DNA of 64,000 nt, from NCBI GenBank assembly GCA_038228295.1, contig JBBRPH010000001.1:62001-126000 (forward strand), given 5' to 3'. The notes under the pieces are model-generated. The model made no database searches and was not told the DNA's origin. It saw only the letters and a list, made by a program, of their open reading frames with translations. This document shows, piece after piece, positions 1-8,668 of the stretch (the stretch's first letter is position 1; each line of letters opens with the position of its first letter). This DNA is from JAICKM01 sp038228295. GTDB taxonomy: Bacteria > Chloroflexota > Chloroflexia > QHBQ01 > JAICKM01. Made by a program: the position numbers and the translations under genes.

Positions 1-920
1 GCGGCCGACACCGGTTCAAATGTATCCAGGATCAGCAACAGGCGACGGGCCTGCAAATAGATGCGTAGGGCCGCATAGGCGGACCCGCCGGCCGATACGG
101 GCACCCCCAACGCGGCGACAATCGCTGTCGGCACCGCTGCCGGCGCTACCTCAGCCAAGTCTACGTAATAGACGCCGTCAGGGAAAGTATCCAACACCTG
201 ATACGCCACCGCCAGCAGCAAATGTGTTTTGCCACTACCGCCCGGTCCGATCAGCGTCAACAGCCGTACATCGGGGCGGGTCAGGGCGACGGTCAGAGTA
301 GCCTGCTCGGTTGCTCGGCCGAGTAACGACGCCACCGGCGGCAGGTTGTGTCTAGCCGCATCCAGTGCGCGCAGCGGCGGAAACTCTACCCGCAAGCCGA
401 CGATCTGGAGATCAAAGATACGCTGCGGATCACGCAAATCGGGCAAGCGGTGGAAGCCGAGATCACGTAGACGCACACCGCGTGCGGGCGGATCGGCCAG
501 TGCGCCGGCAAAGTGGGCGGTCAACAAGGTCTGGCCGCCATGGCCGGCGGCCAGCAAGCGCGCCAGCCGATTAAGCGTCGGCGGGCCGAAGTAGCCGCTG
601 CCCCGCAGTTCTGCCGGTCCCGCGTGTAGCGCCATCCGCACGCGAATCGGCGACGGCGTAGGCCAAACTTCGGCGTGCAACGCCCGTTGCGCCGCGATTG
701 CCGCCGTCAGGGCCGCATCGGGCGCGGCAAAAGCCGCCGAAAAAGCATCGCCTGCCGTCTGGAATATGTGACCGCCCGCAACGGCAATCGCCGCGCGCAA
801 GATCGCGTCGTGGCGCAGCAGAGCGGCCTGCATCGCAGTGGGGTGACGCTCCCACTGGTAGGTGCTACCCGCGATGTCGGTAAAAAGAAAGGCAACGGTG
901 CCGCTTGGCCGGTCTCGCAT
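1..920 (-). CDS. Class III adenylate/guanylate cyclase domain fused to NB-ARC-type ATPase (partial)
   Basis: Translating the minus strand from the ATG at 918-920 gives an open frame that runs off the left edge, about 306 residues. Residues 8-65 carry the class III cyclase signature TVAFLFTDIAGST and the second metal site TAGDAFSAAF, followed near 117 by NRLARL and GGQTLL. Residues 192-205 (NLPPVASLLGRATE) open the predicted-ATPase domain, with Walker A GPGGSGKT near 228 and Walker B LLLILDTFE at the truncated end. The family usually acts as a cytoplasmic signalling ATPase or transcription activator with further repeats, which lie outside the window. The ATG starts 2 bases after the stop of the upstream SpoIIE-type phosphatase, so the two are translationally coupled. 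Its signal and target are unknown. Confidence 0.85.
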   Translation of the reverse strand, partial: MRDRPSGTVAFLFTDIAGSTYQWERHPTAMQAALLRHDAILRAAIAVAGGHIFQTAGDAFSAAFAAPDAALTAAIAAQRALHAEVWPTPSPIRVRMALHAGPAELRGSGYFGPPTLNRLARLLAAGHGGQTLLTAHFAGALADPPARGVRLRDLGFHRLPDLRDPQRIFDLQIVGLRVEFPPLRALDAARHNLPPVASLLGRATEQATLTVALTRPDVRLLTLIGPGGSGKTHLLLAVAYQVLDTFPDGVYYVDLAEVAPAAVPTAIVAALGVPVSAGGSAYAALRIYLQARRLLLILDTFEPVSA

Positions 921-922
921 CG

Positions 923-3568
923 CTAGAGCACGCGCACCACGACCACCGTGATGTCGTCTTGTGGCGCATCCGCATCGCCCCAGGTGGCCGCCGCCGCCAG
1001 CACCAGGGCCAGGGTATTCGCGGCGCTATAGCCCTCTTGCGCCGCTGTGCAGAGCAGATCGGAGAGGCGGTCGAAGCCGAAATGCGTGCCGTCGCTTTTG
1101 CTCACATCCACTAGCCCATCGCTGTAGCAGACCAGCAGGTCGCCCGACTGCAAGGCCAACGGCGGGCTGACGGTGTACGCGAGATCGGCGACGAGACCCA
1201 GTGGTAGGCGCGGTAAGGGCGTTTCGATGAATTCGCAATGGGCCGTGCCTGCGAGGTCGGGCCGCGCCAGCAGGGGATACATCTGCCCACCGTTTGCCAC
1301 GCGCACGCCGCGTAGCGGTCCCGCGCCGATGGTAGCACAACTAACGGCCAGAAATTGCCCCCGCCCCAGGTCGGGGGTTAACACACGGTTAGTCTCACTC
1401 AGGGCGGCGGCAGGGTCGCCGGTACGTTGCAGCGCGCCGCGTAATGTGTTGCGGCTGAGGGCAATCAACATGGCTGCCGACAGATTTTTGCCGCAGGCAT
1501 CCGACACCACGACATGGAGCGTACCTGCATCATCGGTCAGCAAGTCGTAGCTGTCACCACTTGTCTCCTGCGCCGGCAGGCAGTCGGCGGCGATCTCCAA
1601 GCCGGGCAGATCGGGCAACTGAGCAGGCAGCAGGCGACGCTGGATGGTGCGGGCGATGTCCAGTTCGCTCCGTAGGCGCGCCTGCTCGCCGCGATCACGC
1701 AGCAGTTGAGCATTACGGAGCGCCAGCGCGGCTTGACCGGCTAGGGCTTCCAACACATCAAGTTCTTCGCGCAGGAAACCGGTCTGCCCGTTCTTACGGC
1801 CCAGCAGCAACATCCCCACCAGATCGCCGCCCGCCACTAACGGTAGCAGCAGCGCCACACCTTCCCGGTGCAGATCGTGCCACAGTTCGCCGGAGGCTCC
1901 ACGCAGGCCGGGCAGGTCCAGGTCCACGGCGGTGGGCCGGGCAATTGTTGCGCGGACCCAACTATCGGCCACAGAGATCACGGCTCGTGCGGGCGACAGC
2001 ATAGGACCGCGCGCCCGCAGCCGTTCCAACCGGCGCGTCTCACCACTTTCCTCGTGGCACAGGTAGAGCGCTGCTGCCGGCACGCGCAACAGGCGACGAA
2101 TCTCGTCTACTAGCGCATCGGCCAAGGGATCGAGTTCGTAGGCGGTGGCGACCTGTACGCCAAACTCGCGCAACGCCTGACGCAGCAAAAAGCGTTCGCG
2201 GAACAGCACCCGCTCGGCGGCCTGCTGCCCCCGCACGATCAGCGGCGCAAACAGCACGGCCACACCGACCGTCGAGACAGTCGCCAGCAGATCCGAGCTA
2301 CCGCCGGTCAGTTCGCGCAACAGGGCTTGCAGCCCAGTGACCAACAGGAAATACAGCCCCAGTAAGATGCTGCTGACAACCAGGTAGACGGCACCCGTCT
2401 GCACCACACGGCTGATATCGAACAGCCGGTAGCGGACGATAGCATACGCTAACGCTAGCGGCGCTGCAATCAGAAATAGATAGCCCACAGTCGGCGTGAC
2501 TAACGGGCGCATCCGCAACGCGATAGGTAGCAGTTCGCCCAACACTTGCGGCAGTACTCCCAGCAGCAGCCCCAAACCGACAATTCGCACCTGGCGGCGC
2601 ACAATAGGGTCGTTGGTACGGAAGCGATCGTAGACCAAACCGGCGGCCAGCATTAGCACACCGAACACAGTGTAGAGCAACGCGCCACTGCTCACTGCTT
2701 GCCACCAGGCGGGGGGCGAGACCGGCGCAAGCGGATCAAGCGGGTGGGCGCGCAGGACGGTTAGGACTGCGTTGAGCAAGCCCAATGCGCCGCCGACGGC
2801 GTAAACTGCCCAGCCCCAATTGGGATGGCGCAACACCCCCGGCTTAATGAGGGGGAAGTAAGACGACAAGCGCAGCAGCGCCGCACCGCATAACGGCATC
2901 AGCAGGGCATAGAGTGGCGCAAACAATGTGTCGCCGACCAGGGCTACCTGATAGGTATGCGTATTGCCGAGCAGATCGCCCACTAGCAGCCCGCTCAACA
3001 TCAAGCTTAACGCCAGAAAGAGTTGGTGGATCAGGCGCGTGCGGCCCACCGCGTAGAGGAAGGTGCCCAACACCCACCAGACCGCAGCCAGCAATAGGCC
3101 CGCGCCGTAGATTTGCAGCCAATGGGTCAGGTGAAAGGTTGTGGTGCCGCCGCTGAGGGTGACGATGGTCCACTGCCCGGCGGAGTCGCGCCACGCCAGG
3201 CGGTATTGCAGCGGGCGGCCGGCTTGCGCCGCCTGGGCGAATAGATCACCGAGCAGGGTCGGCGATTGGCCGTCCACTAATAAAAGCCGGTCGCCGGGTA
3301 GCGGGCCGCCGAGAGCAGGCACGCCCGGAGCAGGGTTTTCGACCACCCCGTAGGTGGCGTTGAGCGTGTAGCCGCCGAACGGCCGGCCGATGCCGCCGGC
3401 GGTATCTATCAGCGCGACCAGCAGCAGCAGAAACACCGCCGCAATGCCGCCGACCAGGACCATCTGGCGCAGCCACTCTAACACACCCGTCGGCGCCGGC
3501 TCTAATGCGGACGCAGCAACAGGCGTGGCTGGGTGGGCCTCTTCGGCGACTGAAACATCCGGGGCCAC
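923..3568 (-). CDS. Membrane-anchored SpoIIE-type PP2C serine phosphatase with PDZ-like and GAF regions
   Basis: The 881-residue protein has an N-terminal membrane segment (about 35-55), then a PDZ-like stretch (GVPALGGPLPGDRLLLVDGQ, about 80-100). A block of six to seven hydrophobic helices follows (about 150-375), then a further helix pair and a GAF-type sensor region (about 460-625; GMLLLGRKNGQTGF). The C-terminal PP2C domain (about 650-880) shows AADCLPAQETSGDSYD, VVVSDACGKNLSAAM and CYSDGLVDVSK, which carry the acidic metal ligands of SpoIIE/RsbU phosphatases. It probably dephosphorylates an anti-sigma-factor antagonist or similar protein in response to a membrane or cytosolic signal. 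It is the first gene of a two-gene unit with the cyclase/ATPase. The family call is firm and the substrate is unknown. Confidence 0.88.
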   Translation of the reverse strand: MAPDVSVAEEAHPATPVAASALEPAPTGVLEWLRQMVLVGGIAAVFLLLLVALIDTAGGIGRPFGGYTLNATYGVVENPAPGVPALGGPLPGDRLLLVDGQSPTLLGDLFAQAAQAGRPLQYRLAWRDSAGQWTIVTLSGGTTTFHLTHWLQIYGAGLLLAAVWWVLGTFLYAVGRTRLIHQLFLALSLMLSGLLVGDLLGNTHTYQVALVGDTLFAPLYALLMPLCGAALLRLSSYFPLIKPGVLRHPNWGWAVYAVGGALGLLNAVLTVLRAHPLDPLAPVSPPAWWQAVSSGALLYTVFGVLMLAAGLVYDRFRTNDPIVRRQVRIVGLGLLLGVLPQVLGELLPIALRMRPLVTPTVGYLFLIAAPLALAYAIVRYRLFDISRVVQTGAVYLVVSSILLGLYFLLVTGLQALLRELTGGSSDLLATVSTVGVAVLFAPLIVRGQQAAERVLFRERFLLRQALREFGVQVATAYELDPLADALVDEIRRLLRVPAAALYLCHEESGETRRLERLRARGPMLSPARAVISVADSWVRATIARPTAVDLDLPGLRGASGELWHDLHREGVALLLPLVAGGDLVGMLLLGRKNGQTGFLREELDVLEALAGQAALALRNAQLLRDRGEQARLRSELDIARTIQRRLLPAQLPDLPGLEIAADCLPAQETSGDSYDLLTDDAGTLHVVVSDACGKNLSAAMLIALSRNTLRGALQRTGDPAAALSETNRVLTPDLGRGQFLAVSCATIGAGPLRGVRVANGGQMYPLLARPDLAGTAHCEFIETPLPRLPLGLVADLAYTVSPPLALQSGDLLVCYSDGLVDVSKSDGTHFGFDRLSDLLCTAAQEGYSAANTLALVLAAAATWGDADAPQDDITVVVVRVL

Positions 3569-3596
3569 AAGCAGATCTCTCTACGAGGCGACGGCT

Positions 3597-3896
3597 TTAG
3601 AACAGGCCGGGGATTTTCATGCCGCCGGTCACGGCGCTCATCCGTTCCTGGGCCAGCGCCGAGGCTTTTTCCAGCGCCTGGTTAAACGCCGCCACCATCG
3701 TATCTTCCAACATTTCCACATCGCCGGGGTCCACCGCCGCCGGATCGATCTTGACCGCCTTGACCTCATGGTGCCCGGTCATCGTCACCGTTACCACGCC
3801 GCCGACCGACCCTTCGACCGTCTCATTGCCGAGGTCTTCCTGGATCTTCATCATCTTGGCTTGCAATTGCTGGATCATTTTCTGATTGGGAACCAT
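3597..3896 (-). CDS. YbaB/EbfC family nucleoid-associated protein
   Basis: The 99-residue product starts at MVPNQKMIQQLQAKMM, with AAGGAG eight to nine bases before the ATG at 3894-3896. An upstream in-frame extension is Arg-rich and unlike the family. The heptad-like helix at the N terminus, the central VTVTMTGHHEVKAVKIDP strand pair and the C-terminal AAFNQALEKA helix are typical of YbaB/EbfC, a small dimeric DNA-binding protein of about 100 residues. In many bacteria it lies between dnaX and recR, but here it follows the phosphatase gene by 28 bases without those partners. Confidence 0.93.
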   Translation of the reverse strand: MVPNQKMIQQLQAKMMKIQEDLGNETVEGSVGGVVTVTMTGHHEVKAVKIDPAAVDPGDVEMLEDTMVAAFNQALEKASALAQERMSAVTGGMKIPGLF

Positions 3897-4440
3897 TCCG
3901 GCGCACTCCTTCACGTTACCACGCTCACGGCGACGCAGCCGGTCGCCGCGCCTACGCCCTATTATAAGCGCGCGCGCGGCAAAAGACAATGCAGGCCGTG
4001 CCAGGGTGTAGATCCCGCTTTCTTACCCGCTTGCGGTCACCCCACCCTCTTGTATGGTCCGACAAATGGTGCTACAGTACACCCGTCGGGACTGATAACT
4101 CCCCTACAACCTGCCTACGACCTACAGGAGACACGACATCAACTTGCCGCTCGCCCACTACTTGCCGTTCCAGCCGCCCTTGAGCTACCCCACCCGGCAC
4201 AACCCAGAGCTACTACGAGCAGCAAGTCAGCGTCCCCGTCCATGCGACACAAGGCTGGCCTACACTCTGGCTGGCTCTCAATGGGGATTCTAAGATAAGT
4301 CAGCCACTGCGCTACTCAACAAAAATAGGCAATAGCAACCCCTGATAGATCGCCCGACGCCGCCTGAATAACCAGTGCTGCACGTAAGTGATTCCTGGAT
4401 AGGAGTTTCACGTAATTTGTGGGTAGAGAAGGGGTAAGTA
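3897..4440. other. Intergenic region between divergent ybaB and lipoprotein genes
   Basis: This 544-base gap separates two divergent genes. It should hold both promoters, but I see no strong -35/-10 pair. The stretch 4130-4300 is open in one plus frame and could be decayed coding sequence, but nothing in it is recognisable. Confidence 0.4.
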
Positions 4441-5241
4441 ATGATGCGGATTTTTCAATTACGAAGGACGGTTACGCCCTTTATATTAATCTTCATTGTC
4501 ATAGTAATGGGGGCGTGTGGTAGTATAACCGCACCTGCGGCTACTCCAGTTAGCACCGTTGTGCCGACTAGTGTGCCTACAGCACCGCCAAGCTTTACCC
4601 CAATTGCCACCGGAGTAACGCCACTGCCTGCTGGAACAGCGACACGTAATCCTACCGTCGTGTTCGAGGAGTTCAAAGCAGGGGCTCCTGCAGGAGCGTT
4701 CCTTAATCCTACCTATGCCGCAGCGGCCACCCAAATTGTCCAGCGCTACAATCGGCGGCTGACACAGACCGCGCTCACCCCCACGACTACCCCACCGCCT
4801 ACATTGACCGAGGCACCGACCGTGACACCGGGCGTAGGCTCACTGGCCGATACCGACTGTATTCCCGCCCTTCATGGTGGGTTCCCCCGGTTTCCGAATT
4901 GCTGGGAAGCACGAGTGAATAATCAATGGGTACTGGTCGGCGGCGGGCAGTTTGGTGGTGATTCCGAGGCCCACCTGCAAAGTGTAATCTTAGTGTGTCC
5001 CGGCCCGTGCTGGAATCCCCAAGAAGGCACCATTTATCTGACCCCGCGCAACGTGCAAGAAGCGCGCATCACCAACGTCAGCGGCACGTTGGTAACCGTC
5101 GTAGCACGCGATCCGACCATCACCGACTCCTTTGTGTTTGACTTGGCGACGGCACAGTGGATCGCGCCGGCGGGGACTGCGCCCTATCCCGTGTATGCCA
5201 CCCCGCCCTGGCAGACCCCCACGCCGGTGCCCGCGCCGTGA
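4441..5241 (+). CDS. Secreted Thr/Pro-rich lipoprotein of unknown function
   Basis: The 266-residue product begins with a basic N terminus and a hydrophobic segment ending in the lipobox VMGAC (Cys at about residue 26), so it should be lipid-anchored outside the cytoplasmic membrane. Residues 30-75 and 110-135 are Thr/Pro/Ala-rich linkers. The C-terminal half (about 140-260) has four cysteines (DCIPALH, FPNCWEAR, VILVCPGPCW) and beta-rich sequence that I do not recognise. GAAGGGG precedes the ATG. It overlaps no neighbour and converges on pyrC. Confidence 0.75.
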   Translation: MMRIFQLRRTVTPFILIFIVIVMGACGSITAPAATPVSTVVPTSVPTAPPSFTPIATGVTPLPAGTATRNPTVVFEEFKAGAPAGAFLNPTYAAAATQIVQRYNRRLTQTALTPTTTPPPTLTEAPTVTPGVGSLADTDCIPALHGGFPRFPNCWEARVNNQWVLVGGGQFGGDSEAHLQSVILVCPGPCWNPQEGTIYLTPRNVQEARITNVSGTLVTVVARDPTITDSFVFDLATAQWIAPAGTAPYPVYATPPWQTPTPVPAP

Positions 5242-5270
5242 GGCGGTTGGGGTCGGCCCTCAGCCTACGC

Positions 5271-6335
5271 CTAAGCAGGGATCAGCACCTGCCCACTGCC
5301 CGGCTCGGCCGGCACCACGCCGTCGCGCACCACTTCCCGGCCGCGCACGACAACGCGCTGCACCCGACCCTGCACCGCCAGCCCGTCGAACGGGGTCCAG
5401 CCGCAACGGGTGTATTGATCGGCGTTGCGGATCGTCCAGCGGGCGGCGGGGTCAATCTCCACAAAGGTGGCGGGTGGATCGGGCAGGGCGAAGACGCGGC
5501 GGGGCGTGGTCGCCATGAGGGCCACGAGGCGGTCCAGCGTCAACCGGCCGGCGGCGACCGCAGTGAGCATGAGCGGCAGCGCGGTTTGCAGGCCCGGCAC
5601 GCCGTAAGCTGGGGTGCCGGCCGCTTTGTCGGCATGGGTGTGCGGCGCGTGGTCCGTGGCGATCATGTCAATCACATCCAGATGATCCCAGAGCGCGTCC
5701 ACATCGGCGCCGCTACGTAGCGGCGGCTTCATCAGCCCGTAAGCGCCTAAGCGGGGCAAATCGGCCGCGCTCAGGAACAGATGATGCGGCGCGACTTCAC
5801 ACGTCACCGGCAGACCGCGCTCTTTGGCGGCGCGGATCAGACGGATCTCGCTGCCTAAGCTGACGTGGCAAAAGTGGACCCGGCGAGGCTGCACGGCGAT
5901 CAGGCCCAGCACCGCCGCCACGGTACGCTCCTCCGCGTGGACCAGCAGCGGCTTGGCGGCGGGCCAAGCGGCCAGGATCGCGGCAGTCGCATCGAGCCGT
6001 TCGATCAGCAGCGTGCCGGTGGTGTGGTCAAGATAGAGTTTGAGGCCAAATACTTGGTCGGCCACCGTGGCAAAGGTGTCGAGGTTATCGGGGGTCGCGC
6101 CGTAGTGAAAGCCAATGTCGCAGCAAGTGCCGACAGCGGCGCGTGTGGCTTTGTCAGCCAGCGCGGCAGGGGTGACCGTGGGTGCGCCGGGGTTGTTCGG
6201 CATATCCAGCACGGTGACGATGCCGCCCGCCAATGCCGCCCGCGTGCCGTCGGCAAAGGTTTCTTTGGCCTCACTGCCCGGCTCACGCAGGTGAACATGG
6301 ACATCTACCAGGCCGGGCAGGCGCACCAGAGCCAT
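5271..6335 (-). CDS. pyrC: Dihydroorotase
   Basis: The product (354 residues from the ATG at 6333-6335) closes carbamoyl-aspartate to dihydroorotate in pyrimidine synthesis. The metal site is visible as DVHVHLREPG near residue 10 and VCEVAPHHLF, HVSLGSE and ATDHAPH further on. The N-terminal amidohydrolase strands are short, so the gene is compact compared with 420-residue class I enzymes. The start lies 4 bases after the stop of the Nei-type glycosylase, which suggests coupled translation. A longer in-frame start at 6554 lies inside that gene and gives a low-quality extension. The other pathway gene here, pyrB, is on the opposite strand 2.3 kb away. Confidence 0.9.
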   Translation of the reverse strand: MALVRLPGLVDVHVHLREPGSEAKETFADGTRAALAGGIVTVLDMPNNPGAPTVTPAALADKATRAAVGTCCDIGFHYGATPDNLDTFATVADQVFGLKLYLDHTTGTLLIERLDATAAILAAWPAAKPLLVHAEERTVAAVLGLIAVQPRRVHFCHVSLGSEIRLIRAAKERGLPVTCEVAPHHLFLSAADLPRLGAYGLMKPPLRSGADVDALWDHLDVIDMIATDHAPHTHADKAAGTPAYGVPGLQTALPLMLTAVAAGRLTLDRLVALMATTPRRVFALPDPPATFVEIDPAARWTIRNADQYTRCGWTPFDGLAVQGRVQRVVVRGREVVRDGVVPAEPGSGQVLIPA

Positions 6336-6339
6336 CGGG

Positions 6340-7230
6340 TTAGGCCGCCGAGGATGCTTTAGGCAGCACCATAGGCAGCGCCGTGCCGGCAACCTGACAG
6401 CCTTCGCACCAATAGGTCCACCGACCCTCACCCGGTCCCTGCCGCTGCTGACGAATGCGTGTGCCACAGCGGTAGCAGTCGCCGTTGGTGCGGCGGAAGA
6501 CCCAGTGCCGCCCGCCCCGGCCACGCGGTAACGCACCGCTTTCAAGCAAGGCACGCAGATCGTCGGGCACAGTCCAGCCGCGATGCCGCAAGGCGCGTTG
6601 CCCGATCAGCGGTACCGTTTCGGCCAGGCATTGTAGTTCGGCGGGCGTCAACGAGCCGACGGTGCGCCAGGGGTGCAGTCGGCACTCGAACATGATCTCG
6701 GCCTTGATGTAGTTACCCACGCCGTTGGCAACCGTCTGATCTAGTAGAACTACACCAATCTCCTGAGCCAAGTTAGTCGGACGCAGCAGGCGGGCAATAA
6801 ATTCGTCGGCATCAAACGGCACGCTGCATAGATCCGGCCCCAGCGCGGCCAGAGTCGGCAGTTGCGCATAAGGATCGCCGTAGCCGATGTCAAACACCTG
6901 GCCGTTGCACAGGGTGAGTAGTCGGCGGTTCGTGCGAATCTGGGCGCGGGTGGTGCGATCGTAGTCCACGACGTCGAACGGTGGATGGTACTCCCACTTG
7001 CCGAACATGAGCAGATGAAAATGGAACCAAAGCCCATCGTCCATATACCACAAGAGGTGCTTGCCGCAGGCGGTGATACGCTCGATCTGCCGCCCGGCTA
7101 CGGCAGCGGGGTGCGCGTCAAGCCAGGTGCACGCCTTGCGTAGGTTGGTCTGCACCTCCAGTAGCCGGCTGCCGGCCAATTCTGCGTGTTGCTGCGCGGC
7201 GATGCGGGCGAGTTCAGGGCCTTCGGACAT
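6340..7230 (-). CDS. Fpg/Nei family DNA glycosylase (endonuclease VIII-like) with Ser in place of the catalytic Pro
   Basis: The 296-residue protein has the Fpg/Nei layout. The N terminus is MSEGPELARI, the central helix-two-turn-helix is LLDQTVANGVGNYIKAEIMF, and a C-terminal zinc finger CYRCGTR...YWCEGCQ has CX2C-X16-CX2C spacing. The family excises oxidised bases using the N-terminal proline as nucleophile after Met removal, with Glu next to it. Here residue 2 is Ser, while Glu3 is kept. A good AGGAG precedes this ATG, so the start is not in doubt. The substitution may change or remove lyase activity. The gene is followed 4 bases later by pyrC. Confidence 0.85.
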   Translation of the reverse strand: MSEGPELARIAAQQHAELAGSRLLEVQTNLRKACTWLDAHPAAVAGRQIERITACGKHLLWYMDDGLWFHFHLLMFGKWEYHPPFDVVDYDRTTRAQIRTNRRLLTLCNGQVFDIGYGDPYAQLPTLAALGPDLCSVPFDADEFIARLLRPTNLAQEIGVVLLDQTVANGVGNYIKAEIMFECRLHPWRTVGSLTPAELQCLAETVPLIGQRALRHRGWTVPDDLRALLESGALPRGRGGRHWVFRRTNGDCYRCGTRIRQQRQGPGEGRWTYWCEGCQVAGTALPMVLPKASSAA

Positions 7231-7243
7231 AGCTGCTCCTGCC

Positions 7244-7264
7244 TAATACGTAATGCGTAATGCG
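7244..7264. repeat. Heptanucleotide repeat TAATRCG x3
   Basis: Three consecutive 7-base units read TAATACG, TAATGCG and TAATGCG just upstream of the glycosylase start. One of several unrelated heptamer repeats in this window. Confidence 0.7.
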
Positions 7265-7484
7265 TAGGTCAATAGGCATTACACGCTAGGCATTGCTATT
7301 GCAAAGCGCGTTCCACCGTTGTGGACGGTGTGTCGGGAGCAAGGGGAAAGAATCGCGTAAGCGGGCGATGAGGCGCAGGCTGGGTTAGGGAGCAGGTCAG
7401 TGAAGCGGGATCGCACCCATAGGTGCCGGACGTGGAGCGCACCCCCGGTGTGTGCGGTTCCATAGAAGTATGGTACTGCGATTG

Positions 7485-7508
7485 GGCGGCGCTGTCAATA
7501 GCGCCGCC
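7485..7508 (-). terminator. Hairpin downstream of DUF427 gene
   Basis: GGCGGCGCT and AGCGCCGCC form a perfect 9-bp stem with a 6-base loop, 27 bases past the stop of the DUF427 gene. There is no T-tract on either side, so it may only stabilise the 3' end. Confidence 0.4.
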
Positions 7509-7534
7509 GGCCGGGGATGCGCATCGGGTGCTGC

Positions 7535-7825
7535 CTACTTCTCGACGGCCACGCCATGCCAGAACGCGACATAGCCGGTGATGTTCGCGGCGGCCGATTT
7601 GGGGCTGGGATAGTACCAGGCCGCATCGGGGTTCGTCTGCCCGTCTACGGCAACCGTATAATAACTGGCGGTGCCCTTCCAGGGGCAGACGGTGTGGGTG
7701 GCACTGGGCTGAAAATAGTCTTGTTTGATCGCGGTAGGCGGAAAGTAGACATTACCTTCCACAATCTCGCATTGATCGGTCGGCGCTTCGGCCAACACTG
7801 CGCCGTTCCAGGTTGCTTTCGGCAT
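7535..7825 (-). CDS. DUF427 domain protein
   Basis: The 96-residue product starts at MPKATWNGAVLAEA, with AGGAG ten bases before the ATG at 7823-7825. The sequence VYFPPTAIKQDYFQPSATHT and CPWKGTASYY, plus DAAWYYPSP near the end, are the hallmarks of DUF427, a small beta-barrel family of about 95 residues with no firmly assigned reaction. It stands alone between a hairpin and a promoterless-looking gap. The family assignment is confident. Confidence 0.9.
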   Translation of the reverse strand: MPKATWNGAVLAEAPTDQCEIVEGNVYFPPTAIKQDYFQPSATHTVCPWKGTASYYTVAVDGQTNPDAAWYYPSPKSAAANITGYVAFWHGVAVEK

Positions 7826-7899
7826 GGGGTAATTGCTCCTGTAGTTTTTAATCCCGGTACGTAATATCGCTAGCCGCGTGGTGCCGTACACCGGCGGGC

Positions 7900-7916
7900 T
7901 TAACTATCTTAGTTAA
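7900..7916. promoter_or_regulatory. Palindrome TTAACTA-tct-TAGTTAA
   Basis: A 7-bp AT-rich perfect palindrome with a 3-base centre lies between the divergent DUF427 and flavin reductase genes. It has the form of an operator, but the regulator is unknown. Confidence 0.35.
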
Positions 7917-7990
7917 CGCGCTACCTTCCTTGCCCAGATGTGTCGGCAAGTGGAGACACGCCGGCGTGCAACAGGCCGCGCCACTAGCGG

Positions 7991-8020
7991 TTGACAAAGA
8001 TCCCCTGTCTCTTGCATACT
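7991..8020 (+). promoter_or_regulatory. Sigma70-type promoter of the flavin reductase gene
   Basis: TTGACA at 7991-7996 and CATACT at 8015-8020 are 18 bases apart. Transcription should start near 8027, upstream of four heptamer units and the ATG at 8078. Confidence 0.65.
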
Positions 8021-8030
8021 GACGGCGGAT

Positions 8031-8058
8031 GACCACCGACCACCGACCGCCGACTGAC
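8031..8058. repeat. Heptanucleotide repeat GACCACC-type x4
   Basis: Four consecutive 7-base units (GACCACC, GACCACC, GACCGCC, GACTGAC) fill most of the 5' leader of the flavin reductase gene. Confidence 0.7.
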
Positions 8059-8077
8059 GAATGAAATTGGAAAGTCT

Positions 8078-8599
8078 ATGCCGATTGCAGTGGATCTGTT
8101 CCGCCGCGTGATGGGATCATTTGCCAGCGGCGTAACCATAGTCACAACGCTCGATGCGCAGGGCCGGCCGCACGGCTTTACCGCCAGCGGCATGAGTTCG
8201 CTGTCGCTTGAGCCGCGCCTGCTACTGGTCTGTGTCAGTACTCAATCGGCCACCCTAGCCGCGATCCAAGCTAGCGAAACCTTCGTCGTCAACATTTTGG
8301 CGGACCATCAGCGCGATCTAGCGCAGCGCTTCGCCTCGCGCGTGCCCAATAAGTTTGACGACGTGATCTGGCAACCGGGCACCAGCGGCGCACCGATCCT
8401 GCCCAACACCCTGGCCTATGCCGAGTGCCGCCTCTACGCCGTCCATCCCGGCGGCGATCATGTCATCCTGCTGGGCGAACTGCTAGATGCCGCCGCCGGC
8501 GACGCAGTGCCGCTGCTCTATTTTCGCGGTCGGTACGGCGTATATCACGGCGGTATCGCCTCCGTCCTGGGATCGGCGGAAGACTGGGAAATCTGGTAG
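8078..8599 (+). CDS. Flavin reductase-like (FMN-binding split-barrel) protein
   Basis: The 173-residue protein matches the flavin reductase-like domain over its full length. It has FRRVMGSFASGVTIVTT at residues 8-24, GFTASGMSSLSLEP near 40 and SETFVVNILADHQ near 75. The family binds FMN or FAD and reduces flavin with NAD(P)H, often for a partner oxygenase, but no oxygenase is adjacent. A near-consensus promoter lies 58 bases upstream and GGAAAG precedes the ATG. Confidence 0.88.
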   Translation: MPIAVDLFRRVMGSFASGVTIVTTLDAQGRPHGFTASGMSSLSLEPRLLLVCVSTQSATLAAIQASETFVVNILADHQRDLAQRFASRVPNKFDDVIWQPGTSGAPILPNTLAYAECRLYAVHPGGDHVILLGELLDAAAGDAVPLLYFRGRYGVYHGGIASVLGSAEDWEIW

Positions 8600-8600
8600 G

Positions 8601-8621
8601 GCGTAAGGCGTAGAGCGTAAG
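8601..8621. repeat. Heptanucleotide repeat GCGTARR x3
   Basis: Units GCGTAAG, GCGTAGA and GCGTAAG directly follow the flavin reductase stop codon, in the gap before pyrB. Confidence 0.65.
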
Positions 8622-8668
8622 CGTGTGTAGTTCTGAGTTTGTACGCACTACGTATTAGGAGGACACGC

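Larger units (their letters stand above)
7231..7534. other. Intergenic region with heptamer repeat and strong hairpin
   Basis: This 304-base gap holds a heptamer repeat at 7244-7264 and a 9-bp GC-rich hairpin at 7485-7508. I see no gene in it. Confidence 0.5.

Noticed and set aside
5271..6554. Longer dihydroorotase starting at 6554
   Set aside because: The extra 73 residues lie inside the glycosylase gene and look non-protein-like. MALVRLPGLVDVHVHLREPG is the natural start.
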